Assembly: GCA_964497245.1 (NCBI GenBank) | Contig: CAZCCC010000025.1 | Span: 1-19,747 of the forward strand | Source: CAZCCC01 sp964497245 | GTDB taxonomy: Bacteria > Patescibacteriota > Patescibacteriia > Buchananbacterales > UBA6539 | Length of the DNA: 19,747 nucleotides | Direction of reading: 5' to 3' | Part shown: one piece after another, positions 8,901-17,600 of the stretch | Layout of the letters: each line of letters opens with the position of its first letter | How positions within the stretch are numbered: the first letter of the stretch is position 1 | Position numbers and translations under genes: made by a program | The notes under the pieces: generated by a model | Told to the model about the DNA's origin: nothing | Database searches by the model: none | The model's input: only the letters and a program-made list of their open reading frames with translations

Positions 8901-11900
8901 TCGGATCTGTCCATCCGAAAGACGGTTGGGTCGGTTTATGTCCGCCTGAATATAGCAGCTGCAGTCAGTTTATTGATCCGACAACAAAATTTGGCAAAAA
9001 TATTATTTTTAATTATGATTTTGGTTTTAATATTAGTCAGCATCCAGATGGCGTTCCTGATGGTTGGTACAGGGCACCAGGAAGCGGAGAAATTGGTTTG
9101 TGGCAAAAAATAAGGGTTCAAGGAGGCAGACTTTATGTTTTAGGAATAACCAGTGCCGGAAATCCTAATTATTATGATCCGATTGAAGGATATGCAAAAA
9201 TACCTTGGCTGAAGGATTCTGAACTAGAATTTGAAATAAGGGGTTGTGAAGCAATTACTTCGTTTGACCACTCTTTAATTGAACAAAAATATTGTGTTAA
9301 TAATGTAAGATATTGTACAGATAAAGTAACCGGAATAAGTAATGGTATGAGGTGTAATAATTCTCAAGATTGTCCTCCTGCCAATCCTGCTACTGCACCC
9401 GGTGGTTATACATGCAGACAATCAGAATTATTTGGTGAACCAATTGTCTTGGAAGGCAATAGAATAAATTGTGATATAAATAATGATTGTGGTGCAGATG
9501 GAAGATGTACCAGAAGTTTAATTCTTCCTTCCCAAGTTTATAAAAGTGATGATCGGACAAATGAAAATATCTCAGGACTTCGCGGAGAAAGGGAATATAC
9601 CGCCCGTTTTTTCAGCCCATGGGATCAATATTGTGAAATAAGAGTAGCTGGCAAAAGAAGTATTTTTGAAGATACTAGTAAATTTGTCAAAATAGCCAAA
9701 GAAAGTATATCACAAATATCAGTCAGAGAATCCTTGGTCAGCTATGCTTTGAATGATACGGTTGATAAAGTCAGCTGCAGTGGATTGGTTGATGAAAAAG
9801 CCGGTTGTGTGCTTTTTAATGACAGAAGTTATGTTAATTATCGGGTTGGGGAAGATGATATAAGTTATTTGACTTTTGACGCGGATGTTTCCGGACGGGC
9901 TTCGCAAAATGAACTTATTAATAAGGGTGTGGCAGTTACTGAAAGTGACTCTTTTGCCTTTAGGCTTAATTCCAATGTAGTTTTAAAAGTTATTCCTGAT
10001 CGGGAATGTGAAGCTTGGATTTATCCAAACAGCTTTACTAATTTCTCTGAAAAGGAAGTAGAAAGAAGCTTTTCAACCAGTATAGTAACTTGTAACGAAT
10101 TCAACCGTAATGGCGAATGTGTCAGTTTTATTTTAAATAATAGTAAGATGGGCTATTGTCGGCGAACCATTAATGGCACGCCGAGTTCAGTTTGTGCTAA
10201 TGATTCAGAGTGCTCCCCTGGGTTTAGCTGTTTTAGAGAGAGGTTTGATTATTATAGTGACCCTGAACAAATAAAAAATTTAAGTGGATATAGTAAGCCT
10301 GGATTTCGTTTTAAAAAAGGAGTTTGTATGGAAGGAGGAAATAGTGGGAGAGAGTGTATAAGTGATATGGATTGCTTGTCAATTCCAGGCAGTTGCAATA
10401 AGAGTATTGATGGATTTTTCTCTTTTTCCGAAATGAGCCAGGAAGGGGAAATTGTCTTTTCTCCGATGTCAAGTTTTGAAATTGGATCCGTAAAGCCATA
10501 TGGTTGGAATTTAGGAAACCCTTTGAACTTATTAAAACCGATAAGCAATTTTTCTAAAATGGAATGGAAGATTGAATATTCCAAATTAATAAATAATCCG
10601 GTATCCGCCCAGCAAGAAGGACTGAATCCTAATGCCCCTGAGGGTCAAGGATTTGTCAAAATAAATGGTCCGTTTACGATAGAGTCTGAAGAAATTGAGA
10701 TTTTTGGAAATGTTGAATATACCATTTCAGCTTATATTAATACTTCTAAACTATTAAAGGGTAATGCAGTTGTAAGGCTAAAAGAGTTTAATTCTTCTGG
10801 TCATCAAATTCATGAAAGAAAACTATTGGAATATGATTCTGGTAATGATTGGAGTATTTTATCCAAGAAATTTACGACTAATGATCAAACAATAAAAGCG
10901 GTAATTGCTTTGAGTAATTGGGATCATGATAATTTAACCTATCATGATAGGGTAATAGGTGCATCTTACTTTGATGAAGTAAAATTGCGTCCGGCGTTGC
11001 AAGTTTCGGCTTCACCTGAAAAATATATTATGCCAACATGCCGAATATACCCCGCGACTAATTCTTTGAGTTGTGATTATTATACGGATAAAAATTATCA
11101 ATTGAGAGGCTGGCTTGGCTACTGCCTTGAACCGGATCCAGCAAATAGTAAGCAGTGTTTGGTTTGGTGGCCGGTGGATTTAATTAAGGGCGGATTTGCT
11201 CCAGAAGAATCATTAAATATTCCTTCTCCATTGTATTATTGTTTAGGGGCAAAAGAGGGGAGATATTATCTTAATTCGTGTTTATTTCAGTCAGGAAAAT
11301 TATGTGCAGCCGTTGGATCTCTTTCTTCTAATCCAAATCCTTTACAGCGTAGTTTTAGTTGGGAACCGCCGGCTGATTGGAGAATTGAGGATTGGCAGAT
11401 AGAAAATATAACGGTTTCTGCTACAGTAACCGATTGTATTGGTGGACGCGAATGTAATGATGTTTCTCCTGGGGGAAGATTAAATCCTGTTGCTAGGATG
11501 AGGCTTTTTAAAAGTCCTAATGAAAGATTTGCATGGGTAGGCGGAGATGGCCTTAAAGCGGCATTAAATTATAATTCCAGCGGTATTTTGGAAAGGATTG
11601 ACTTTGAAGCCATTTTGGATAATTGTTTTTGCGAAAATATTGATATCACCTTTGTTCTTAAAAGAGTTTGGTGTAAAGATTTAGTCCAGGTAGTCACTCC
11701 TTTTGGCCAGAATAAAGCTTGGTCGTATAGAATTTCTGATGAAGGATCAAGCAGATTTATTGTACCCGGTCTTGGATATGTAGACAGTACCGATTACAGA
11801 CCTTTTGGAGCGGTTGTTCCTCCAAACCCTTCAGATAATCCGGCAAGTTGGGACCTTTCAAATGATATATGGATTCGGCCGTTGACGGTTGGCAGAATTC

Positions 11901-14497
11901 AATCTGACATTTTTTCATCAAATCCTTATCAAGCCAGAGCCGGTACCCCTTATGCCTGTACCCAAAGTTCAAGTATTTTCAAAGGCCAATCATGCTCTTA
12001 TCCTTCAACATTGATTGATGGATATTCAAATATTATTAATTGGAGTAATGATCCTTCAACTGCTGGATATTCATTAGAAAAATATTTTATTCCAAAAGCC
12101 CAGGATAGTTTGAAGCGTCTTTTTGCCAGGAGTTATGGACATTGGGAATTCCAAGGTTATGGAATATGTAAAGATGAAAACGGATATATTATGGGTGATG
12201 GTGTCCCATGCTCTTGCCCTGAAAGTGTATGTGCAAAGACTAGCGATATCAGGTTTAAAGCCTGCGGTCAGGGAGTTTGCTCTTACTATGATGAAAATGG
12301 CAGAATATCGCCTGATCCCAACGATCTAGAAAGTTTGGTCCCCAAAAATATCAGAAATTGCATTAATGACGAAGAATGCAAACCGAGTTGTGTAAACGGA
12401 AAATGTTTAGGAACATCTGGTATTTCCTGCACTGTTAATGGAGATTGTCCTCAAAGTTTTTGTGTTTCCACTGGGCAGGCATGCGAGGTGGGGATTGTTG
12501 GATGCCTGTCTTTAAAAGATATTATAAAAAAAGCAGTTAAAATAATCACTCAAACATTTTTCACGGACGGTTTTTTTGATCTTGGTTTTGCAATTGTGAT
12601 GATAATAATTAAATTAATTTTAAGTTTACTGACATCGTGTGGCCCAAAAAATTGTGACATTGACAATCCTTGCGGACCCGGAGAAGGAGAATGTTTATCT
12701 TTTATTAATTGGTTATTTTATAAATTCGGCTTAAGTGCCGAAGATCCGAACGCTTTGGATTGGCTTTTTCAGGTTGTAATATATCCGATAATTGCCGGTG
12801 CGTCGGAATATGGTAACAGTCCAAGTAGTTCTGATGATAAGGGTTTTGATATTCAACAGTTGTTGGATATAGTGTCCGGAGGATCTGTAACTGAAGCTAT
12901 TTGGGAAAGTAACTTCGGAGTGTTTGCTTTTATTGCTGATATTTTTGGTGCTGAACTCAGGACTTTTGCAGGCAGTTTTTGTACTCAAACAAGCAACCGT
13001 TGCAGAGGCAGTAAAAATCCTTTGGCAAGATGTTGTTGGTTTACAAGCTGTAATACTTATGTTTCTGAACAATATTCGTGCGTTGGTGGACCAAATAAAG
13101 GAATGATTTGTAATCCAGACGGAGATAATTGTGGCAGTGGATATTGTAAGTTAAAAGATAATAATTCTTCTTATGTCAAGACAGATCAATATTTATGGCA
13201 AGAGCCCAAAGACATGTTTCTTTGTGATGCTAAAAGTTCAGGAATAAATAAAAGACCAACCGGTTATTGTAGTGGCGGGATTAATGACGGTCAGCCTTGT
13301 TTCAGCAGTGAAACCTGCGTTGGACTTGCCGGCCGGTGCAATAATACAGGTGACTTATGTATTACAACGGGACAACAGAGATACACTCCATTTTTATCAT
13401 TTGAGTCTGGTGAATGCAATGTTTCATCTCACACATGCATTGTGGATTATGGAAATTATACCGGAAATTCACTTCCTAATGACAGACCTTCCCTTGAAAT
13501 GGTTTGTACCGCTGGCGAAGTTTGCGTCAGGGTAATAAATAAAACATTAAACAGTGTAGGTTTTGAAATTCCGTGGGAAAAATACGCCGGCAACTGCGTA
13601 GAAGATGGTTCCAACACATATTGTGTTATTACAGCTTATGAGTATAGGCCAAAGTATAATGGTGCAGATATTTGTGTAGATTACCATAATACTTGGGATT
13701 GTAATACTTTACCAAATTGGCAACCTTGTAAATCTGGCGAGATTTGGGATGGTACTTTTTGTAATATTAATCAAGGAATAAATGTTGGATCATCTGATTG
13801 TGGAGGGTCCAATGACAAATGGAAATTCTGTCGATCTAACGCTACCTGTGTTGATAGCGACTTTAATAAAATTGTTGAGGATTCTTCCGTTTCTGACAGA
13901 TTTGGAGATTATTATGATTATTGTGCTGTTGCTCCAAAAGTTTCTTACATGGCAGTAAATGGAAAAGAGAGTTTGTCAACAAATATCCTTAGTTCAGGCA
14001 GTATTGCTTTGTCTTTTGCCGTGACAGTTGATCCTAATCAAATGCCATTAAAGGGTTATGTAATTGATTGGGGAGATGGAACCAATACTTCAGTCTCCGG
14101 ACAGTCTTTGTCGGTACGTTTTGACAAATCAAATCCCTTTACGGCAACACATTTTTATTCATATTGGGATCTACTAGCTGCCGATCAAGCCGGCAATCTT
14201 TGGTGTGGTGAAGATAGTCCATGCTGTAAAGAACAAGCATGTGCTGTAGTTCCTAGGATTCAGGTAAGGGATAATTGGAGTTGGTGTAATGCATCACTGA
14301 GATGCAGTAATACAGCTTCAGGTTTAGGGACTGGCAGGTATTGTTATGGTGATGAATATTGTCCTGCTGGTCAATTTTGTCGGCCGGTATCTAGTAATCC
14401 AATCGGTAATCTTAATTGGGGTCATTACGGTAAGAATTGTCAAAATAATCAAAATGCTTGGCAGCCGTTTGCCGGCAGAATAATAGTCAGCCCATAA
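2942..14497 (+). CDS. Giant (3851 aa) cysteine-rich exported multidomain surface protein
   Basis: A short basic N-terminus leads to a hydrophobic export/anchor segment at residues 30-52 and a Pro/Gly/Ala linker (83-107). A mostly helical region follows to about residue 580, then a D-x-D-x-D-G Ca-binding-like loop at 609. The rest is rich in cysteine (about 168 in all by hand count). Beta-sandwich regions resembling carbohydrate-binding modules of the CBM4/9 type, recognisable by openings such as LLPNSGFE and closings such as WFDDFKI, lie at about 814-980, 1029-1193 and 1570-1773. More divergent ones lie at about 2020-2107 and 2509-2687. Between them run small cysteine knots and a repeated C-x-x-x-x-A/V-G-C motif. 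Two hydrophobic stretches occur at about 3212-3233 and 3274-3291, and a PKD-like domain with DWGDGT begins at residue 3709. The ATG at 2942 follows the previous gene by 5 nt, without a Shine-Dalgarno sequence. The frame is intact throughout. Adhesion or an appendage role is inferred from domains and from the VirB6-like neighbour; no catalytic site was recognised. Confidence 0.85.
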   Translation: MDNLVKENKNLVLGEEILSEEKKGVWRFKKTVSFLIIASTVLNMMMPAFVYPFQLKNSIPDLKLFEIFDQKKFEETIFKLLLAAPAGAQMPGPGANVPVPGAQGAALRTHLQEKANERKAAGNVKVWDQILEGIQKAGQALMKALDTKRRTEELVDQSLKNVVWVALKQSLHNMLNTFAYDTATWLATGALGEKPMFYDVNWGDYMVGLLDSAAGDFIDRLSSSWLGFSICDPSDFSLKIRIGLGIAETRRPRQPDCSMTKMIKNWESLVNDPNFLDRFSVVFDPHKNDLGIAITMFQKYNEHVESNWWRGLLQRMGDKESKGVISKISEKIFTPSFLVSEQGKELLRSAKDADYEKVKFGDILLDAVSTFVNTLAGKLFEELFKKGLAAVYGKGDSSRDSKDSFSFPRLPGFPSFSRPSNDLYVGDSGIDFYSGKQAAQARFIDFLNAGITEGGIYDVLTKFNSCPNPNNPGTDECVILSGFRQAIDKQLTVSQAIQLGYLDGNKPFGVMEFKGLESLYNSIPYRSLLILRSHRVIPVTWEIAALAIEKFDKGVAKSLNELIGLFNNKSSVYYGLIDPDWVLKMPEHFCKAQGYGEKILYDEIVEGIDSDGDGTYGGPDDIPPIRMVGRSQYCADFQSCLKEDEDGSCFWGYCMEERRIWNLDASSCPKEFNTCQTFQGRAGNIFSVLQNTLDFGSCNMNNVGCLWYCQSYNPISKVWDCTNQGERILKTCASSEVGADGVAGCPIRVECKVDAGQSNCVDLINNIEVNISEPCHSGSKWWDDSIGGCKIEGNKVSCTIPRGGVHCIVTGCENLDNLLPNSGFEIPPASRVSGVDPFDIADKWKINESDINYFTLAYGENEMIHSGSNSLRFYNNGTRIQAKSFSDNISLDVGKSYTFSGKVYSRLIAGKVMIRVNGRERLITERREGWQTVTFDFTGTTSTKVEIIIFGGESPEEEEKEKGQVAGTVWFDDFKITESCVTNPLRLTLIGTADKDQSKLHLDRDSSQCPADAAGCSEFIRTKVGLGTNLVKNSSFEIWPDGQMFPTGFSSQNTWDSQNRIEKSFDSFSDSLSLKLTRGSVNLEVQSDSIVGMKPNTTYRVSFWARSDSEFPANNSGWYSRIIYKIGNNEKSDNLIINNRKELHIYPTWQRYIFDSYVTKVNGSDFKLSFVNNTQNNVPIYIDAVQIEEVPRLNPYFSEYKNYGQANLTYIKKAPEFLGCRGYTKERPSPYVVSGVTTKEQCKGETLVWQKFCIGESNNGKACNNDSDCLEAGSCIPRNCEGEQCCRQIDPLECFNYSPYCFADEAGCNSYTPLTGGPEIPAIVRYDDYCPAECIGYNSYKQSATFFENRETLDFFIPATAVSCNASEAGCDEFTNLDEVSRGGEGREYYKYLRMCKKPQEQNANCKTFYSWQGSSEAGYQLKTYILSTDPSAANPNAPKDVIRVNDIESWPNEWCSDKTIDSVTGLPNCCNGPQDLQSNPFCRELYDITGAIHYKIYQNTVSCSENCHPFRKTRLGESDIDAQENCLNSNGSWDDENRVCIYQGIPGEGLKCSAQAVGCREYRGNAGANIFTAFFEGFEKGTEAGWRTGQIQSEALSVAGHSIRSQDKNLRTISGKLDNVCDDLTFPACDNNNPTAFNCYDKMSNTCKAKDELRSDVCSVRIGEQYCGLFGQVIRPSKTYLISFWAKSASASIVQNLEIKFETASTPVKRDILTLNKINIQPEWDYYLFGPYKPENIIRDDGSIDPSIYINFVSESGDFYLDNLRIQEVRDYIYVNKGSWKTPQSCDQNPWVDNGPIRAPQFMLGCRQYNDFSGLTHNLKSFSRLCRESAVGCEAMIDTYNSTSPFSQTFNQNDIHVSRSGEETDFSVVIPADKFVYIVNRPQYQCLSANKGCQPLGLPSISPEDEVVSYSTIYKINNPDDYANSLCRHSEVGCEEFLSGNRFSYFKTPGNKTCEYRIIPGQTKSAWFKTNSTSLNPDCPIIQPPLGSVHPKDGWVGLCPPEYSSCSQFIDPTTKFGKNIIFNYDFGFNISQHPDGVPDGWYRAPGSGEIGLWQKIRVQGGRLYVLGITSAGNPNYYDPIEGYAKIPWLKDSELEFEIRGCEAITSFDHSLIEQKYCVNNVRYCTDKVTGISNGMRCNNSQDCPPANPATAPGGYTCRQSELFGEPIVLEGNRINCDINNDCGADGRCTRSLILPSQVYKSDDRTNENISGLRGEREYTARFFSPWDQYCEIRVAGKRSIFEDTSKFVKIAKESISQISVRESLVSYALNDTVDKVSCSGLVDEKAGCVLFNDRSYVNYRVGEDDISYLTFDADVSGRASQNELINKGVAVTESDSFAFRLNSNVVLKVIPDRECEAWIYPNSFTNFSEKEVERSFSTSIVTCNEFNRNGECVSFILNNSKMGYCRRTINGTPSSVCANDSECSPGFSCFRERFDYYSDPEQIKNLSGYSKPGFRFKKGVCMEGGNSGRECISDMDCLSIPGSCNKSIDGFFSFSEMSQEGEIVFSPMSSFEIGSVKPYGWNLGNPLNLLKPISNFSKMEWKIEYSKLINNPVSAQQEGLNPNAPEGQGFVKINGPFTIESEEIEIFGNVEYTISAYINTSKLLKGNAVVRLKEFNSSGHQIHERKLLEYDSGNDWSILSKKFTTNDQTIKAVIALSNWDHDNLTYHDRVIGASYFDEVKLRPALQVSASPEKYIMPTCRIYPATNSLSCDYYTDKNYQLRGWLGYCLEPDPANSKQCLVWWPVDLIKGGFAPEESLNIPSPLYYCLGAKEGRYYLNSCLFQSGKLCAAVGSLSSNPNPLQRSFSWEPPADWRIEDWQIENITVSATVTDCIGGRECNDVSPGGRLNPVARMRLFKSPNERFAWVGGDGLKAALNYNSSGILERIDFEAILDNCFCENIDITFVLKRVWCKDLVQVVTPFGQNKAWSYRISDEGSSRFIVPGLGYVDSTDYRPFGAVVPPNPSDNPASWDLSNDIWIRPLTVGRIQSDIFSSNPYQARAGTPYACTQSSSIFKGQSCSYPSTLIDGYSNIINWSNDPSTAGYSLEKYFIPKAQDSLKRLFARSYGHWEFQGYGICKDENGYIMGDGVPCSCPESVCAKTSDIRFKACGQGVCSYYDENGRISPDPNDLESLVPKNIRNCINDEECKPSCVNGKCLGTSGISCTVNGDCPQSFCVSTGQACEVGIVGCLSLKDIIKKAVKIITQTFFTDGFFDLGFAIVMIIIKLILSLLTSCGPKNCDIDNPCGPGEGECLSFINWLFYKFGLSAEDPNALDWLFQVVIYPIIAGASEYGNSPSSSDDKGFDIQQLLDIVSGGSVTEAIWESNFGVFAFIADIFGAELRTFAGSFCTQTSNRCRGSKNPLARCCWFTSCNTYVSEQYSCVGGPNKGMICNPDGDNCGSGYCKLKDNNSSYVKTDQYLWQEPKDMFLCDAKSSGINKRPTGYCSGGINDGQPCFSSETCVGLAGRCNNTGDLCITTGQQRYTPFLSFESGECNVSSHTCIVDYGNYTGNSLPNDRPSLEMVCTAGEVCVRVINKTLNSVGFEIPWEKYAGNCVEDGSNTYCVITAYEYRPKYNGADICVDYHNTWDCNTLPNWQPCKSGEIWDGTFCNINQGINVGSSDCGGSNDKWKFCRSNATCVDSDFNKIVEDSSVSDRFGDYYDYCAVAPKVSYMAVNGKESLSTNILSSGSIALSFAVTVDPNQMPLKGYVIDWGDGTNTSVSGQSLSVRFDKSNPFTATHFYSYWDLLAADQAGNLWCGEDSPCCKEQACAVVPRIQVRDNWSWCNASLRCSNTASGLGTGRYCYGDEYCPAGQFCRPVSSNPIGNLNWGHYGKNCQNNQNAWQPFAGRIIVSP

Positions 14498-14521
14498 TGG
14501 ACAGTTTTTAATTTTCTTGTC

Positions 14522-14542
14522 ATCCTGAATTCATTTCAGGAT
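14522..14542. repeat. Short palindromic intergenic repeat
   Basis: ATCCTGAA at 14522-14529 and TTCAGGAT at 14535-14542 form a perfect 8-bp stem around a 5-nt loop. The flanks (GTC before, CCAG after) match the GTCATCCTGAA...TTCAGGATC type of small dispersed element seen in intergenic regions of many bacteria, recalled from general knowledge. No T-run follows, so it is not a classical terminator for the giant gene. Confidence 0.6.
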
Positions 14543-14553
14543 CCAGAAAAGTT

Positions 14554-14598
14554 TTGAAATCATTACTTTGTCATTTCGACCAAAGGGAAAAATCCCTT
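14554..14598. repeat. Dispersed repeat, copy 1 (TCATTTCGAC type) with hairpin
   Basis: Positions 14554-14579 match 19691-19716 at 25 of 26 bases (T/G difference at 14560 versus 19697). Immediately downstream AAGGGA (14583-14588) and TCCCTT (14593-14598) make a 6-bp stem with an AAAA loop. The second copy has a different hairpin after the shared part. Together with the palindrome at 14522 it fills most of the 127-bp gap between the giant gene and the VirB6-like gene. Confidence 0.65.
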
Positions 14599-14611
14599 AA
14601 ACAAGAAAAAA

Positions 14612-14616
14612 AGAGG
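14612..14616 (+). promoter_or_regulatory. Shine-Dalgarno sequence of the VirB6-like gene
   Basis: AGAGG lies 8 nt before the ATG at 14625. It is worth recording because rsmA, the 275-aa gene and the giant gene all lack such a site. It supports independent initiation after the repeat-filled gap and fixes the start codon. Confidence 0.6.
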
Positions 14617-14624
14617 AATTCTAA

Positions 14625-17600
14625 ATGACAAATCAAGGTTCAAACAATAAAAATAAAATGAAAAATTTTTTAGAAAAATTAAAAAGCCGCCTGCAATGGA
14701 AAAAATCCGTTTTGGTTTTATTTTTTGTTTTATTTGTTGTTTTTTTGCCAGTCAGTCTTTCTTATAATTTGCCACAGCCGGTTTTTGAAGCCCAAAGCCA
14801 ATCAACAGAAAGCCAAAATTATAGGATTTTTGAATTGTTTTCAAACAGCGCCGCTGCCACCGATGCTGAAGCAAGTGAAAATTACAAACCAAATTGGGTA
14901 GAACGTTATGTTTATGATGCTATAGGTTATTTGGCCAAAGGTATTATTTGGCTTCAAGGCTGGATTTTATCAATGTTAATTTCAATATTGATGGCATTGA
15001 TGAGATATAATGGCTTTGTAAATGCTCATGCCGTAAGAACAGGGTGGACATTGGTCAGAGACGTGGCTAATATGTTTTTTGCTTTGATTATTTTGGCAAT
15101 TGCCTTGGGAACAATATTGAAAATTGAATCATATAATATCAAGCGCCTTTTACCCAAAGTTTTACTGATGGCGGTTTTGGTTAATTTCAGCCGGACAATT
15201 TGCGGCTTAATGATTGATTTTGCCCAGGTAATAATGATTACTTTTGCCGCCTCGTTTGCCGCTGTTGGCGGACAAGGAGCGGGGAATATGGTTAAGCTTT
15301 TAAAAATTGACTCAATTGTTTATTATACGAAAAAATTAGGGGGTTCTTCTAATGAACCCATTAAATATTTAAATGTAGTGATATCAGCGATATTGGCTGT
15401 AATATTGCTTGCCATTGCCTTAGTAGTGGTTTTAGTTATGGTGGTTGTAATTTTAATGAGAATGATAATGCTTTGGGTGCTTTTAGTACTTTCCCCTTTG
15501 CCTTTTATTCTTTCCGCTTTTCCTCAGGGTGAAAAATATGCCCAGCAGTTTTGGCAGGAATTTACCAAGTATGTGATTGTCGGGCCAGTAATTGCTTTTT
15601 TCTTGTGGCTTTCTTTTGCTGTTGTTAATCAAGATTTTGATGATGAATTAAAAAAAGTAAGCACCGGAATGGAAGATAAACCTTCTACTGGAAATGATAT
15701 AGAGGGGGAGACAATTATTACCCAAATAGGTGAAATTGATGATTTTTTGAAGCTTATTATCGGAATAGGTATGTTAATGGCTTCATTGATGGTTACTCAG
15801 CAGCTGGGCGTGGCCGGCGGCGGATTTGCCGGTTCAATGTATGGCAAGATCCGCGGCGCCGGGATTGGGGCGGTGACCGCACCTTTTCGCGGAGCATATT
15901 CAGTAGCAAGATTAGGGGTTAGAGAAACAGGAGGACTTATCTCTCGTCGAGTTGCTAATCTTTCTCAAAAGGGAGGTGTTTGGCGTGCTGCTGCCTTATT
16001 AAGCCCAAGAGCCATAAAGGAAGGTTTTGCTGCTTCTAAGGCTGAAGCTGATGAAGTTGCTTATCCCGAAGCAGCAGCTGGTATTCAGGATTTTGTTAAT
16101 CGCTACAACCCTTTAACTCGTAGAAAAACTCAGCATCAAAGAAGGGCTCGTAGAGCGTCTGTTGCGAAATATCAAAGTGATTTAGCCGCTCAAAATTTTA
16201 GTGAAATGGAATTGGCACAGGAATTTGAAAATGAATTTAATTCCAAAAGTGCTGATATTGATAGATTAAACGCGATTATGCGCCAACAAGTTATGAATAA
16301 ACAAGAAGATGATCATGAGGTTGGAGTTAGGGATGGTGAATATGGTCCAGAATCTAATATGATGGAGCGTATCATGAGAATAAAAAATAAATATGGAGAA
16401 GAAACAGCCGCTGAAGTTGCGGGGGATCTAACTGATATTGCTGAATCTGCTTCAAAAACTCGAGCTATGGGTATGGTTACTCAAAAATATGACAAAAAAA
16501 GAAATAAAGTCATTCGGCAGCTTAATCTTGATCCATATTCACATGAACAAGAGCAGACTACCAGGATGAATCGAGCTGAATTACAGCGATTATTACCCGG
16601 TCTTGAGGGTAAATTTGTAAGACGGACAGTTGCTAAAGCTAAAAAAATGTTAAACCCATTTAGTAATAAAGAGTTTGAGAGTAACATGATTAATTATGAT
16701 TCTTTTGGAGTTGCTAATTGGCGATCAGTACCGAGAAAAATGGCTGACGTTATAAATAAACGTGGCCACAGTTTAGCAGAACGTGTCAAAGAAACAATCG
16801 GGTTTAATGATGTTATTAATGAGGAAACAGGGGAAAAAGAGGCAAGATTAACTTCAGTGGGTGCTTTAATTGATGCTTTTAAAGGTAATCCAAAAGTTGC
16901 TGGGGCAGTTTTGGCTAATTTAAATTTAGAGAAAAGTGAATATCAAACAGTTCATAAAATATTAAAGAGTGAGGCTGCTAAAAGTGTTGGTATTGACCCT
17001 AAAAAAATTGACGAAGTTTTTTCTCAGCCAATCTTAAGGGATAGTACAGGAAGAGATAGTATGACATTAGAGCAATCACAATTCATTGATCGCTTGGAAG
17101 ATGGAAGGCTAACCTTTAGAAAAGAAAAATTACATCCTGATCATTTAGATGCTAATGGTGATCCTCTTTCTGCCTTTAAAGGCTATGAGCCTACGATATT
17201 ATATAATACAGAAAATCATACAGGGTATGGTGCAGTTAGAGGACTAACAGAAGAAGAAGAACCTATTCCGGCCGGAGCAAGAATGGGAGCAAAGATACAA
17301 GAGCCTCTTGTAGTTCAAGATCCGAATAAAATTAGGGGTGTTAAAACCGCATCTTCCACTAAAAAAGGTGCAGTTCAGGCTGGAGTTGGGATTAATTTTG
17401 AAGATTCAGAAATTCAAAAGAAATTTGGGGTTAAAGCGGGTCAAGATGCAGTATATTACAAAGGAGATGATATAAATAAAGCAATTAAAAGTCTAGGAGA
17501 AATTTATCGCAGACAGCTTGCAGAGGAAGGAAAAACAGGTAAAGATCTTGAAGAAGCTGTCAATAGATTTATTGAAGGTTTAAAAAACGCCGGCAGTTTA

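Noticed and set aside
14522..14542. Hairpin after the giant gene read as an intrinsic terminator.
   Set aside because: No T-run follows on either strand, the stem is only 8 bp, and its sequence matches a dispersed repeat type.
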